Numbered from the stretch's first letter, positions 1 through 11,481 are shown. The stretch: DNA of 21,868 nucleotides from Chara braunii (GCA_003427395.1 BFEA01000052.1:3340935-3362802), one strand, 5' to 3'. The notes: generated from the sequence alone by a model not told the origin. Translations and numbers: made by a program.

Positions 1-113
1 CAACCGGTTGTCCGAGCGGACAGTCTGCCGAGGGGAGGACGTCCGATCGGTTGTCCAACCGGTTGTCCGAGCGGACAGTCTGCCGAGGGGAGGACAGATA
101 ACTCTATTTTAAT
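1..113. repeat. 55-bp tandem satellite, two units, cut by the window edge
   Basis: A unit starting CAACCGGTTGTCCGAGCGG begins at position 1 and again at 56, giving a period of 55 bp. The second unit breaks off near 97 into AT-rich sequence. The units are GC-rich and contain the palindrome CAACCGGTTG and the GGACAGTCTGCCGAGGGGAGG block. The array probably extends left of the window. No coding role is visible. Confidence 0.85.
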
Positions 114-135
114 TTTAACACGAAAAAACAAATTA

Positions 136-222
136 TGGACAGTCTGCTGAGGAGAGGATGTCCGACCGGTTGCCCGAGCGGACAACCCTGGACGGTCAGA
201 GGGGTCCCGGACGTCCGATTAG
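136..222. repeat. Diverged third copy of the 55-bp satellite
   Basis: After about 25 bp of AT-rich sequence the GGACAGTCTGC block recurs with substitutions, followed by a GTCCGACCGGTTG variant of the palindromic part and a rearranged tail ending GGACGTCCGATT. It is a degenerate relative of the units at 1-113 and marks the decayed edge of the array. Confidence 0.65.
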
Positions 223-2700
223 GTAACCTATAAAAAATTATTATTAGTACCTCCTCCTTCTTAATAGATTTGTTTGTTGTTAAGATACAAAGAATGAGAT
301 TAAAGGTGCATTTCAATATGATTTGGAAAGAATGAGACATATTTCATAGTAGTTGGTTCACCGAATATGTCACATGCCTACCACTTGTAGCGCAACTTAA
401 AAAATATTGATTAACACATTAAACGCGAACAATTAAGATCCTAGTGCTTCAGAAGGCATTATGCTCGATTTGAACACTCGTTATCAATCTTTATGAGTTT
501 ATGATAAGTATTTTTTGACTTACATAACGCTTGTATATGTATGATTTTTGTCATAATACAAAGTAAAGGGAGGTTGTCAATAACAAATATTTTCATATGT
601 AAAAAATATAATAAAGGATGGCATACATAAAAATTATTATGATTATATAGCAAGCGATAGATCAACCCTTGAAGGTGATCATATTATACACCTATATTAT
701 CAATAATGATTCAATATTATAATTAATCCGCAGATAACGGTTAAAACAACTAAAAAAAAAAAAACATTGTTTAGTTTATATGAAAATACACCTCATTTCA
801 AAAAATTGAATTGGTATATGACAAAGGAAAACAAATAAAATTGAAAGTTCTCAAATAAAGTAAAAATAAAATTTGAATGAGATTTTATAATAGACAACTC
901 AATAACAATTTTTTGAATTTTCCATCCAACTAGGGAACAATTTGAACGTCCTAAGACAAAAATAAGCATGTTCAGTACCTTATTGATAGATCATTAAAAA
1001 CAATAAGGGTCGGAAAACCTAGCATGTTCCTTAGAGTTTTGAATATAATCCGTACTAGTTTCTTTCGACACGTAATAGCGCTCATACGACATATAAGCAT
1101 ATATATTATATTTTCAATAATTTATCATTTATTGAGCACGAATAGTTTTTGCGCAACCTTTGTGAATCATTAATTTTACTACAACGTTCCTCATAAATAA
1201 TGCACATAACCAACATTTTATGAATATGCATATCGTAGTAGATAATGATTGTTTTGAAAAAAATGCAATGTCAAAGGATTATGGTTTGTTTCTCATGGAA
1301 AACATGAATAATCAAAAAAATAACAGTCAACTTATTAATATGCCAATAATATAGACTATGCATGAAAGAATGATACTGAATAATAAAATTATTGAATGTT
1401 TGTTGAAAGGAATAAATGATTAGATGGTGAGAGTAAGTATAACCGTCCTTGAAAGTTGCGTAGATGGTATCCTTCCTTACAATATTTTAAGATCGAGAGT
1501 AAATTGTTTGTGATAAGTCAATCGACGAATGAAAAACAAACAAGGATTTAAATATAGATATATTTTTAAAAGATTTGCAGTTATAGTGTAAAGTATTTAT
1601 CAATCTTGTTTCCGTAGGCTCTTCTCTTTTTGATTAGTTCGACAATGTTTAGATTTACAAAGTTTATGAGAATCAAGGGCAAAAGAGAACAAGCAAACTA
1701 AAAAAATTATCAATATATAAAAGGTTATCCAAATAACAGACAAAGATAAATATAGGTTATATATAGTTGTGTCCACCACCTCTTTTACTTCAGCCATACA
1801 ACTTTGTATTTTGATTGCCCTTGTCTAGCAATGTACTACTGCATACCCTATGAATATTTTCATTTCATATGGTATGAAAAAATAAAATGCATTGCCTTTG
1901 TAGATATACTCACGTCAATAAAAACCAAAAGTGTATACCGTCGAACGTTTGCAAACATCAAAGTGAAAATCACTACGATACACAAGATATGATTACATAT
2001 CTTAGTTTCTTATAAAAATTGCATAATATAAAAGCAACAATTACTAAGCAGAACAAGAAACTCGTAAGTTTCACAACGAAGTTAACCACTTAATATAGTT
2101 TTTATAATAGCATATCGTCGAGGAATGAACATGATAAGAGGATATGCAAGTCTAGTCCTCAGACGAACTATTCGCCTCATAAGCATCCTTACACTCATTA
2201 TTAAAAACCTCGACATGATTTTTAGAAACCTCGTAATGGCCACTCTATTTGCACGAGTGGTAGATAATTTATTTTCGAATGTTTTTAATGTCATCAATTT
2301 CATTATATCATCTGGCATGATTTTATTATTTCTCATTATAATAAATCATGTCATTAAGCAATTAAAGAAAAAACTAAATTATAAAAAAAAAAACAAATAG
2401 AAAAGAAGGAAAAAAAAAGAATGCAAGAAGAAGAGTGCAAAAAAGAATAATGGGGAGACTATAGTGTGTCTCCGAAATACAGTATGCTAGAAACTTGAAA
2501 AATACATCATGAGTAGAATAATCTAAGATACAAATATATGTGATATGTTATAAATTTAAGAAATAAATCATGAGTATAATAATTTAGCTATCAAAACCCA
2601 ACACTCACCATGGGCGATCATAGCAAATAACTTCGAGACCAATGTGTTGTATACATTTTTTGTGAGATTCAAAAGATTTTTATTACATTTAGCTACTTCT
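223..2700. other. AT-rich DNA without a recognisable gene
   Basis: This stretch is strongly AT-rich with frequent stops in all frames. The open frames are short and have no family resemblance. The longest, about 90 codons near 2125-2400, is overlapped by an equally open antisense frame and encodes a Leu/Ile/Asn/Lys-biased peptide, as expected from base composition. No tRNA, rRNA or clear repeat was seen. It may be decayed transposon sequence, but nothing visible proves it. Confidence 0.5.
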
Positions 2701-2704
2701 CCGG

Positions 2705-2742
<38 letters not shown>

Positions 2743-2795
2743 AAACAAACAAACAAACAAACAAACAAACAAACAAACAAACAAACAAACAAAAA
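2705..2795. repeat. Poly(A) run followed by (AAAC)n microsatellite
   Basis: A run of 37 A at 2705-2741 passes directly into about a dozen CAAA tetramers and ends in five A. A pure A-tract grading into an A-rich simple repeat is the usual appearance of an aged retroposon tail on the + strand. The upstream 100 bp show no recognisable SINE or LINE end, so the origin is open. Confidence 0.8.
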
Positions 2796-3495
2796 CCTTG
2801 CATCAAAATAAGACTTAGAACATTGTTTAAAAAATATTGTTTTTAACGATTAGGAAATTGTCTCCATATTAGGGAGAACCCATTGAAAACCACTTGATCA
2901 AGAGGTCACTTGTTTACTGTCGCACCACCAATTGACATATATGTAAACTTCAAAGAATATGATCCTAACATAAAGATCACAAAGCTTTGAAAGGAAGGTT
3001 TTATATAGATATCTTTCGACCATATTTGAAATGGATTACTGGAAGGCCGTAAAAAGAATGATACCCTGATATGATCGAAATGCAAAGTTACAAAGAACAT
3101 AAACCTAACATCTAACCTGTACCCAAAAAAATCCTTGCAAACATTTTTCACAAAGCGGATTAATAACTATGAGGTTTTTCTGAAGGTCATACGTGGGTGA
3201 TAAGACCATGTTTTTTTCGTATTAGACAAAAATATATATATATATTTTTTCGATAGCTATATTGTTATCTCATGTTCACCTTTCACTACCTATCTACCCC
3301 TAGTCCCAAGGAGATACAAGGGACCCTTGCAAGCATAACTTTGCGCCTCTCACAACAAAAGGGGATCCATGTTGCCCCTTGCCCTGATCAGGGATTAGGG
3401 TGGAACTGCCGGTGGGGGCCAGACTAACACAAAAATCAACATTTTGCTAGTACTTATGCCTCTTGTTTTTGCTTTCATTATCATTACAGCAAAAA
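2796..3495. other. No gene seen
   Basis: Unremarkable AT-rich sequence with a short (TA)n run near 3232-3244 and a locally GC-richer patch near 3290-3420. No coding, RNA or repeat call can be supported. Confidence 0.45.
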
Positions 3496-3822
3496 ATGAA
3501 GGGTGGGAACATGTCTACATCTCAACTTAAAGTATTGAGGTTATTACCCAATTTCGGCTCATGCTCGAAAATAGATCTAGCGTCCCTTAAAATGCAAATT
3601 TCAGCAAAAAGGAAAAAAAATGCAGTTAAAGTAGACAAAAAATTCAAGAATACAAGACGCCTCTACTATGACGAGGAGTATTACCAAGCTTTAATTACTA
3701 AAATAAGTGTTATTGGTACAGCCTGCCAGAAACCTACAGTCCACTTGCTCAATAGAGCAGTAGAGTTGGGGTCGGAAACACCTTTTATTTTTTTAGAATC
3801 TAGGTTTTTAGCAACTTATTAA
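3496..3822 (+). CDS. Small unrecognised ORF, 108 codons, doubtful
   Basis: An ATG-initiated frame of 108 codons that I do not recognise. The product is basic in its first half (several Lys/Arg clusters, including KRKKN) and has a Tyr-rich patch (RLYYDEEYY) near the middle. There is no signal peptide, membrane segment or known motif. It lies in AT-rich, apparently decayed DNA with no promoter or splice context. It could be a chance frame, a remnant of a transposon ORF, or an isolated exon. It is listed because it is the longest plausible frame in the first 5 kb. Confidence 0.15.
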   Translation: MKGGNMSTSQLKVLRLLPNFGSCSKIDLASLKMQISAKRKKNAVKVDKKFKNTRRLYYDEEYYQALITKISVIGTACQKPTVHLLNRAVELGSETPFIFLESRFLATY

Positions 3823-5107
3823 AAGAAAAGCCCTACGATAAAAGACCAACCAATACCCAGAGTCTCCAGCGGCTCTCGGGGGTATAGAAACACAAAATCT
3901 TTGTCCTCACCTATCAAAGTAATTATTTGGCTATCACATGTTTTTCTCTGTTGGAAACGTCAATTAACTAGTCACCCCTAATCCACTTGCTACAAACGAT
4001 TAACAACTCGTCCTCTGCCTTTCCCTTATGCCTCGTATGGTTTGTGATGATTTGAAGTCTCAATTGGGATTTGACCATTTGCTTTTGTTAGTAAAGCTAG
4101 TAAACGTCCCGTCTAAAAATGTTCGCATTTCTTGTTTTTCAAATCATTTTCAAAAGAATACCTTTACAATTCAAGGCACCATATTCCCCAACCTCAAGTT
4201 ATGGACGCCTCTGAGGGCGGTAAGTCAAATGAAATCCAATCATTTGTCCAATCTCTTTAATTACTTGCCCATTTCTGTCAGTGATGTTTTCACCATAACC
4301 ACAATTTATCAATAAGAGCATAATACAGCCACTAATGGATAGTTGACTCCCAACCCAAGTTGCACCGACTTCAAGTAATATCCAAGTTCATACCTCTTGA
4401 AGCAAGTCATATCATACCGCCCTGTTATTGTGAGGGAAGCTTCTTGAGAATTTTCACAATTGCATAAAATTAAGCATTTACGTTGTCCTCCCCTAAGATT
4501 CCTTAAATGTGCTCATCGCAACGTTTAATGATTGTTTCTTGCATTTTTGTCAAACGAAAGTGATGCCTGTTTTGGTTGAGTGGAAAAGACGAGGGTGACT
4601 TCCCTTTCTTGTTTGTTGCTGCTTCATCCGTAGTAGAGGGATTCAATCTCAAAATCCTCTACCAAACCAATCAAGATACAAAGAGATAGGTGTCGATTAT
4701 AAGCCTATTCATACATTATGGTTTTCGTTAGGCCATCTGTAAACTGGACCGTCCGCTCTTGTTTAAACCTTTAACTCCTAACCAAGCTTAATTGCTTTAC
4801 CCCTTACCTAAGGACTGAACTTTAATACTGAAGGCCAAATATGGACTTGGTACGTTCTATAATTTATTATTTGTGTTTTTCACTTCCATCTATGCGCCTT
4901 CACCGGATTCTATAGAAACCCTAAGCTATGCTCCAACTGTGGACAACAGTTTTATGTAATTCTCTTAAAAATTGTGTTATAGGAAGTTTCAATCTTAATT
5001 TTGTTTTTTAAATGAGTACCATTCTGTTTATAAGTATCCCAAATGTCATTTACTTGTCTAACACGCGTTTCACCCAAACTTTCCCAAAATTACATGATGT
5101 GTCCGCC
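3823..5107. other. No gene seen
   Basis: AT-rich sequence with one further 95-codon ATG frame (4028-4315) that lacks any recognisable motif. Nothing else is supported. Confidence 0.45.
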
Positions 5108-5110
5108 GCA

Positions 5111-5202
5111 CTAAAGCGAGTCTTTGAGGCCTAAAGGATATTGGGATTGTCAAAGAGCAGTCGATTGACAATCTCAAAGACGCGCTAAAGCGAGTCTTTG
5201 AG
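5111..5202. repeat. 18-bp direct repeat ending in a near-perfect hairpin
   Basis: CTAAAGCGAGTCTTTGAG occurs at 5111-5128 and again at 5185-5202 (period 74). The second copy forms the right arm of an inverted repeat with 14-bp arms (5173-5186 and 5189-5202), one mismatch and a 2-nt gap. Between the copies lies another 9-bp inverted repeat (GATTGTCAA at 5145, TTGACAATC at 5165). Cruciform-prone sequence of unknown role. Confidence 0.7.
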
Positions 5203-5571
5203 TCCTTGAGGCCTAATGATGGAGATGAAGGACTTTGTTCCACACTGGCAAAATAACATTGTAAAGTCTGGATTTAAGTCTCATTTTAGTGAAGGATGAG
5301 AGCAGAAAACGCATCCACACATTTGAGGGTTCTTTGATAACCATTCCTTATATAAAAGGTAGTCCGCCATTTTAACCCACATTTTATTTTGAGTGTTGAA
5401 CATTGTTTGAGTTGGCCACTTTGCAAGTAAAGCAATGTTTTATTGTCAGGGGTTGAAAATGCTCGAAAAGGTTTTCATGCTGATGATTTACAAAGGTACC
5501 TGATACAGTTTGTTTAATCTTGATATCGGTTTCATCCCCTAGCAAATGCACAAATAGGGGGAACCAAAGCA

Positions 5572-5631
5572 AGGAGAAGGTTGTAGAAGCGAGGAGAAGG
5601 TTGTAGAAGTGAGAAGAAGGTTGTAGACGTA
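5572..5631. repeat. 20-bp minisatellite, three units
   Basis: Three consecutive copies of a unit like AGGAGAAGGTTGTAGAAGCG occupy 5572-5591, 5592-5611 and 5612-5631, with a few substitutions in the third. They lie downstream of the decayed reverse transcriptase on the opposite strand. Confidence 0.8.
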
Positions 5632-5869
5632 AGAATCAATGCTCTCATAAATAAGGAGAGTCTGTGTTTTTTTATCCAATGCATTAGTCGTATAGTCAAT
5701 CACCACTTGAATGTCTGCTCTATTGGATAATGACACTTGGATGTCAAAAAATCGATCAGCATTTTGCATGGGGATTTGACGCAAATCTCAATCCACACAC
5801 AAAGAACCTACAGAGGGGTAAAAAATAAACATTTTTTTTAGTTTATTGAAGCTTAATACAATTGATAGT

Positions 5870-6670
5870 AATCCTCTATGACTAACTGCAGTTCATTTAG
5901 AGATGCATCTTGATTTTCAGATGCTATAGCAAGGTTATATGTGTCATCCGCCCCCTTTCACTGAAGGACGAGGGACAAACACAAACCCTTAATTTGATCA
6001 TTTCTACATACATTCGTTAGTAAGACTTATAATTGAAGAACAGAGATGAAGGGGGTCAGTGGATACCCATGTTTGAGTGAACTTGTGAGATTAAAATTGT
6101 GGGGAAGTTTGTCATCAACAATTACTGCAAAGGAGGCTTGGGAGTACATTGTTTTAAGATAGGTAATAAAATATTTAAAGAATACCATTCTTAACAAGGT
6201 GGTGAAAATGAAGGCTTAACCCACCTTGTCACAGACCTTCTTCATATCTAACATAAGAATTGTCACTACCTTTCTTTCCTTACCAATAATCTCGAGTGTT
6301 TGAACTGTGGCCAAGATACTTTCATAGATAGAGCGTCATTATACAAAAACCCTTGTTCCTCTCTTAAATGACGAACGATTTTAACTATACAAATAACTAC
6401 CATTTTACCTATAATTTTATAAATAATGTTCAAAATTAAATTGGTCGGCAATTCCTTACCTTTAACTTGTTTTCATTCATTACGGTCCCTTCAAAAATTG
6501 TTAGGTAAGGACTCAACCATTGTTACTCCACTGTAGATATTTCAAAAAAATAGGGCAAAAATGTTTCAACATTCCAAAAAGAGTTATGCCAATAGTCCGT
6601 CGAGTCCGAGATATTTACTTTGCGTCATTATTATATAACATTGTGGAATGACGTCTACTAAAGTTCAGGA
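5870..6670 (-). pseudogene. Decayed non-LTR (LINE) reverse transcriptase
   Basis: Read on the minus strand, broken frames give the motifs of a plant-type LINE reverse transcriptase in the right order. GLDG followed by LLA*LF is at about 6607-6580 (family: sPGLDGLtaeFF). NCRPI at 6453-6439 shifts frame into NIIYKIIGK at about 6435-6410 (family: NWRPISLLNtiYKIIaK). REEQGF is at about 6360. MLDMKKVCDKVG at about 6256-6222 matches the ldldmeKAYDRVsW block that holds the first catalytic Asp. TMYSQAS is followed by LKHGYPLTP at about 6060 (family: gvrQGCPLSP). ADDT at 5951-5940 retains the catalytic Asp pair. Several in-frame stops and at least two frameshifts show it is dead. In an intact element the RT copies RNA at a nicked target site. 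The span matches the usual RT core length. Confidence 0.88.
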
Positions 6671-8110
6671 ATCAGTAGTCATTACCATTTAGGCATTTTC
6701 AAAATTGAGAAGAGAATGAGATATTTCTTTCGAAGGTGTCAAAGGGTCAGTGAGTGGAAAGTATGTTATTAGGATATGTGTACGCATGTGCGCACATCGT
6801 CTTTGTGTCTGAGGCTAACGCGACATTCACCGTGAAGGGGTGGGCAAATTCCCTAATCAAAGATTTTATTTGCTTGAGGGTGGGTGAGTGAAATGTCAAT
6901 TTATTAATTTTGTTGTACCCTGTAGTCTCTCTCAGAATTTTAGTCGTTTCCTCCATTCTGATTGTTTTTGTGTCTCGATAATTTGTAATTGGGCAATTAC
7001 TTTTTTTCATTTTCAGAAAAAAAAATAATCATTGAAGGGATATTTTGCCATATTTTGTTGTGCTTCTTCAGTAGTTAAGGTTAGTTGTTTTTCTTTTCAT
7101 TATATACTCGTCGCTTTCATATGAGAAAATTTTTTTATGGTCGCTTGGACAATCCTGAAGCCCGTCGCCGCCCAACTTTATTCCTTTGCAAACAAGTCAT
7201 TGGCTCGCATCCAGTAGGTCACGTAATGGGAGACTTATCACGTGATACATTTATCCTTTAGTAAATTAACATTGAGGCGGAAGGAAAGACAATGTTTTTC
7301 AAATAGGTCCAAAAAAACAACATCTTCTGAGATGGCGAGGTGGTTTGATAGTGAAGATTCCAACACATTTGTATATATGCACATATCTTAGAGTGTTTCT
7401 CTTACCATGGTGAAACCCAATGTACTTCGTGGTTTGGCTAACCCCCTCGCAAAGGGTAAAACTATGTGAAATCATACGCTTCAGGACTAAGGCTGCTCTA
7501 TTTTTTAAAGGAATCATTGATCGTTTTTATGCATAAGAAAACGAAGTGAAAGGCTATAGTGTCTCCCTCTTTGAGGTTGAAAGGTGGTGGCTCGGTCTGG
7601 GAAACGGTAGAAGGGCAACATGGCTTGTATGATTCGTAATGTCTTTTTGGGAGAGGTTCATGATTTATTCCTTGAATGGGGAGGGTGAGACCGCGATTGT
7701 GGGGATTTCAAAGTGGTCGTCCTAAGATATCTTTTTTAAGACCATAGTACGAGTACACAAATTGAAGCAAATTAATGGGACCATATATTTTTTAATCGAA
7801 CCATTCAATTTATCGGCTTTAATTATAGTTTTTGTTGGTGTAACGTAAGACTTGGAGAGATGGTTGTTCAATGATCACACCATGTATCCTTTTGGCTAGG
7901 GGTAAACTTCTCTGTATGTACGGGTTCCGACACTTGGTCGAAAGTCTTTGTAGCTAACGTGATGCGCCTAGATAGGGTAATACTTCTGACTTTGTTTGTC
8001 GGAAAATCATTGATGAAGGTTATGTCAGAAACTTCACTCCATTGGTCGTAAAACACCAGGGCGCGGTTAATTAGTGATGGTTCACTTAGTGTCTGCATAG
8101 GCGAGTCCCT
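6671..8110 (-). mobile_element. Probable upstream part of the same LINE (endonuclease region), badly decayed
   Basis: This stretch lies where the apurinic-type endonuclease and the linker of a LINE ORF2 would be, upstream of the RT on the minus strand. Open fragments run in that orientation (about 7010-6747, 7517-7299 and 8098-7868). A piece reading RFPDRATTFQPQRG near 7600 loosely resembles the lhPdartFT segment near the end of LINE endonucleases. No catalytic endonuclease motif could be read with confidence, so the extent is inferred from position, strand and decay state. The true element ends and target duplication were not found. Confidence 0.35.
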
Positions 8111-9636
8111 TCTCCTAACACTATTTGGAAAGCAAATAATGGGTCTTGCTCGCTGGAGGCAATCTATGATTTGTCCTCATCATCGAGGCAGTTTCCACAT
8201 CCCTGAATTTGTTTTTATTACGGCATAAACGTAAATAGTGGAAAAAAATGTTATTATAAATCTTCAAGCCTTTCTGCACTTTATGGGAGATGTCCTTCTC
8301 GTCTTCATCACTTTCTTCCTCCTGCACACCATCCTCTGCATCTTACAAAAGGCGGCAAGGGTAAAACTTTCCCCCTTTTTCAGTACCTTCATCGTATTCT
8401 CACTCCTTCTTCACTTCTTCTTCCTCTTTTTTTTTTTTTTTTCGTCTATCCCTTCATCCTTCTTTTTATCCTCACACCGTTAGTCCCTCAATCTATGATT
8501 TCATATCCTTTTATCCTGGAGTTTCTTCGTCCTCCCCACTTTTTCCTGTGTCACATCTATCTCCATTAGTGGTCTAATGTTTGAGAGGTCGAGTTTCACC
8601 TCAGGATTCAACGCCTATATGCAGCTTATCGTGAGACGTAGTTACTGCAATGCAAGTGTCTTCCTTACCAAGGGCAGTCTTAGCCTTCCGCCTAAGTGTA
8701 GTACTTGGCGATAAGAGGAGGTTGGGCTATTTCCCTGAGAGGGCTCCTTTGCGCATCCCTTACCTCCCCTCCCTCCCTCCATCTTTCGGTGGGAAGGGGG
8801 TGGGGGAGAGGTGGTGGGGAGTCGCGTCTGGTATTATTATGGTTGTTATCATCTCCCCCTAATGATCCCGAACCACAAAGATTGAGAGGAGGGGGTGTTC
8901 CTTGACCCTGGTTTTGTTTTCTTTGAGTATGGTATGCCATAATAAAATAAATTTATGCTCTAGAGACTCGCTGCAGAGTTGGAAACATATATAGGAAACA
9001 TAACATGATATAAACAATTTAGAGTTTATAAAAGATAAATAAACTCAAAATAGTTAAATGTAAGTCAAGTTTTGATAATTTTATTACTCCTCAGACCGTT
9101 GTAGTCAATATGCCCACCCGTCAAAAGATTGATAATCAAACGTTGGAGCTGCACGCGGTCACAAATTTTGTTTGGTGGTGAGTCTACCTCTCTTCAAATT
9201 CCCATAAAAAAAAACGTTTTGTTTGGATGCATGAGGACGGGTGGACGTTAAGCAATACGCTCAACACGTTGCCCAAATGAGGCATCTTCCGTGATGAATG
9301 TAGGAATCTAATTACATAGTTAGCTGCTTCAAAGCAAATTTCTTCGTAGATGCTTTGAAAGGGTCAAGTAGGATATTACCTTAGATGATAATACTTACCT
9401 AGTGACTTTCATACCTTGGATGAATGAAGCACAATTAGAGGACTGTGAGAGGCAATGCATTCTTACATTTTTGGATTTGGTGTATCCAGGTTCCTATTGT
9501 GGTTATGCCACATGGGGCAGTAGAAGACGCGTTCATATGGGTCTTGAAAACTCATGATACCTATCATGATCCTCTACACACTGAACTGAAAACCTTTCAA
9601 TTCGGTATGGTTCCCTTCGCAAAAGTTTGTTACATG
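8111..9636. other. Transition to GC-richer DNA, no gene seen
   Basis: The base composition changes from AT-rich to mixed. About 8290-8475 is a pyrimidine-rich tract with an uninterrupted T-run near 8429-8442. About 8760-8830 is a CT-rich patch followed by a G-rich one. Open frames here are short, overlap each other on both strands and show no family motif. Confidence 0.45.
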
Positions 9637-10052
9637 TTATTTGAAACTGCAGGACCGGTAGCTGCCCGTGGGACCGCACGAGTTTTGGTCCAGGATCGCA
9701 TAGGACCGGTAGCTACGCGTAGGAGGGCGAGGAGGCCGCAATCCTTTTTCGAAATTGAAACGGTGCGGGTCCACTTTTCTCGAATAGCAGGGTTCCTCGA
9801 ATAGAAAAGTGGTATTCGAATACAACCTGCACCCTTTCTATTCGGATTTCGAAAAGAAAAAACTTTTGTATTCCGATAAAATTACTTTTTTTTGTTGGAG
9901 GTCAGCGCCTGCCCGTGTACNCCCCGCCACTGACATGTTGCATGTTGCAGGTCTCTCTCTCTTTCTCTCTCACACACACATACACACACACACAAATACA
10001 CACACACACATACACACACACACAAATACACACACTCACACACGCACACACG

Positions 10053-10090
<38 letters not shown>

Positions 10091-10122
10091 TACAAACACG
10101 CACACGCACACACGTACGCGCA

Positions 10123-10193
<71 letters not shown>

Positions 10194-10421
10194 GTTCTCC
10201 TGTCTGTTGATGGGCAGCGCCACCTGCTGGAAATTGGGTCCAGCGTCCCATGAACATCGTGAACAAAGCACCAACCGGGACCCCATACACACACTCCCTT
10301 CGAGTTGTGTATAGCGAACATGACAAAACATACATACAGCATAATCACTACCTTACTCTTCCCGAACCACATAAACAAACAAACTACGGGCTGCACACCC
10401 GTGCCTTCACGGTAAGTCAAT
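9637..10421. repeat. Copy 1 of a long direct repeat with a CT/CA microsatellite core
   Basis: From TTATTTGAAACTGCAGG to CACGGTAAGTCAAT this segment matches 10780-11758 at roughly 90-94% by eye, with indels mostly in the central microsatellite. It contains two AGGACCGGTAGCT blocks, several TATTCGAATA-like palindromes, the (CT)n(CA)n core, and a hairpin-forming ACGGG...CCCGT motif close to the right end. The ends are not TG...CA and no terminal inverted repeat was seen, so the element class is unknown. No protein is encoded. A single N at 9921 is an unresolved base. Confidence 0.9.
9952..10190. repeat. Compound (CT)n/(CA)n microsatellite
   Basis: Alternating blocks of CT and CA dinucleotides with occasional TA and CG interruptions fill about 240 bp. 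The long open frames crossing it encode only His/Thr, Ser/Leu or Val/Cys and Arg/Glu dipeptide runs and are not genes. Confidence 0.95.
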
Positions 10422-10497
10422 ATAAACACAACCCTACGGGCTGCGAACATATTGAACGTTGAAAACAGAGGAAGATCAAATGCGTCGAGGAATGATT

Positions 10498-10719
10498 TCA
10501 ACTTGCCACCTGGTATCTCACAGGAGGCCATGACACCATGGTGATGTCGAGGACGAAGACAGAACCCTGGAAGTTGACTATGTCGATGCCGTTCTGTCCC
10601 CGCGCCAAGTCCACGACTTGCGGCCGGAAAATAGAACTCCCTACCATCACCAATAGCGAAGTTCGCAGCCCGTCAGGGGTGCGTTTTATGCCCCTGGGAA
10701 CATTTTTCGTCGTCGTCCG
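10498..10719 (-). other. Coding-like 73-codon open frame between the two repeat copies
   Basis: On the minus strand a frame runs from just after a TAA (about 10720) to TGA at 10498-10500. Its 3' two thirds strongly prefer G/C-ending codons (GTC, GAC, AAC, ATC, TTC, CAG), and the peptide is balanced (segments VVDLARGQNGIDIVNFQGS and VFVLDITMVSWPP). CAG|GTGGCA just before the stop would fit a splice donor. I do not recognise the protein. It could be an exon, a gene fragment captured by the surrounding element, or chance. A + strand frame over the same bases is also open, which weakens the case. Confidence 0.25.
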
Positions 10720-11097
10720 TTATACGGTCGTTGGAAGGCTGGAAAAACAAGGCATGGCCGTTTAGGGGGTGCTGGCATCTTATTTGAAACTGCAGGACCG
10801 GTAGATACCCGTGGGACCGCACGGGTTTTGGTCTAGAACTGCGTAGGACCGGTAGCTGCGCGTAGGAGGCCGAGGAGGCCGAAGTCCTTTTTCGAAATTG
10901 AAACGGTGAGGGTCCACTTTTCTCAAATAGCAGAGTTTCTTGAATAGAAAACGTACACGTTGTATTCGAATACAACCTGTACCCTTTCTATTCAGATTTT
11001 GGAAAGAAAAAACTCTTGTATTCCGATAAAATTACTTCTTCTTTCTGTTGGAGGTCAGCGCCTGCCCTTGTGTTCCCCACCACTGACATGCTGCATG

Positions 11098-11438
11098 NNN
11101 NNNNNNNNNNNNNNNNNNNNNNNNNNNNNNNNNNNNNNNNNNNNNNNNNNNNNNNNNNNNNNNNNNNNNNNNNNNNNNNNNNNNNNNNNNNNNNNNNNNN
11201 NNNNNNNNNNNNNNNNNNNNNNNNNNNNNNNNNNNNNNNNNNNNNNNNNNNNNNNNNNNNNNNNNNNNNNNNNNNNNNNNNNNNNNNNNNNNNNNNNNNN
11301 NNNNNNNNNNNNNNNNNNNNNNNNNNNNNNNNNNNNNNNNNNNNNNNNNNNNNNNNNNNNNNNNNNNNNNNNNNNNNNNNNNNNNNNNNNNNNNNNNNNN
11401 NNNNNNNNNNNNNNNNNNNNNNNNNNNNNNNNNNNNNN
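11098..11438. other. Assembly gap (341 N)
   Basis: A run of N placed inside the microsatellite of repeat copy 2. The open frames that cross it consist of unknown residues and carry no information. Confidence 1.
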
Positions 11439-11440
11439 CA

Positions 11441-11480
<40 letters not shown>

Positions 11481-11481
11481 T

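Noticed and set aside
2082-2400. Overlapping 84-91 codon frames on opposite strands
   Set aside because: Both are composition-biased, have no motif, and overlap each other almost fully in AT-rich DNA.
10379-10421. Helitron 3' end at the hairpin near the right end of the duplicated element
   Set aside because: The ACGGG...CCCGT hairpin is present, but the expected CTRR terminus about 10 bp downstream is missing and the shared sequence continues past it.
9902-10531. Several long open frames on both strands with His/Thr, Ser/Leu, Val/Cys and Arg/Glu runs
   Set aside because: They are translations of (CA)n and (CT)n microsatellites, which lack stops in most frames. Composition alone explains them.
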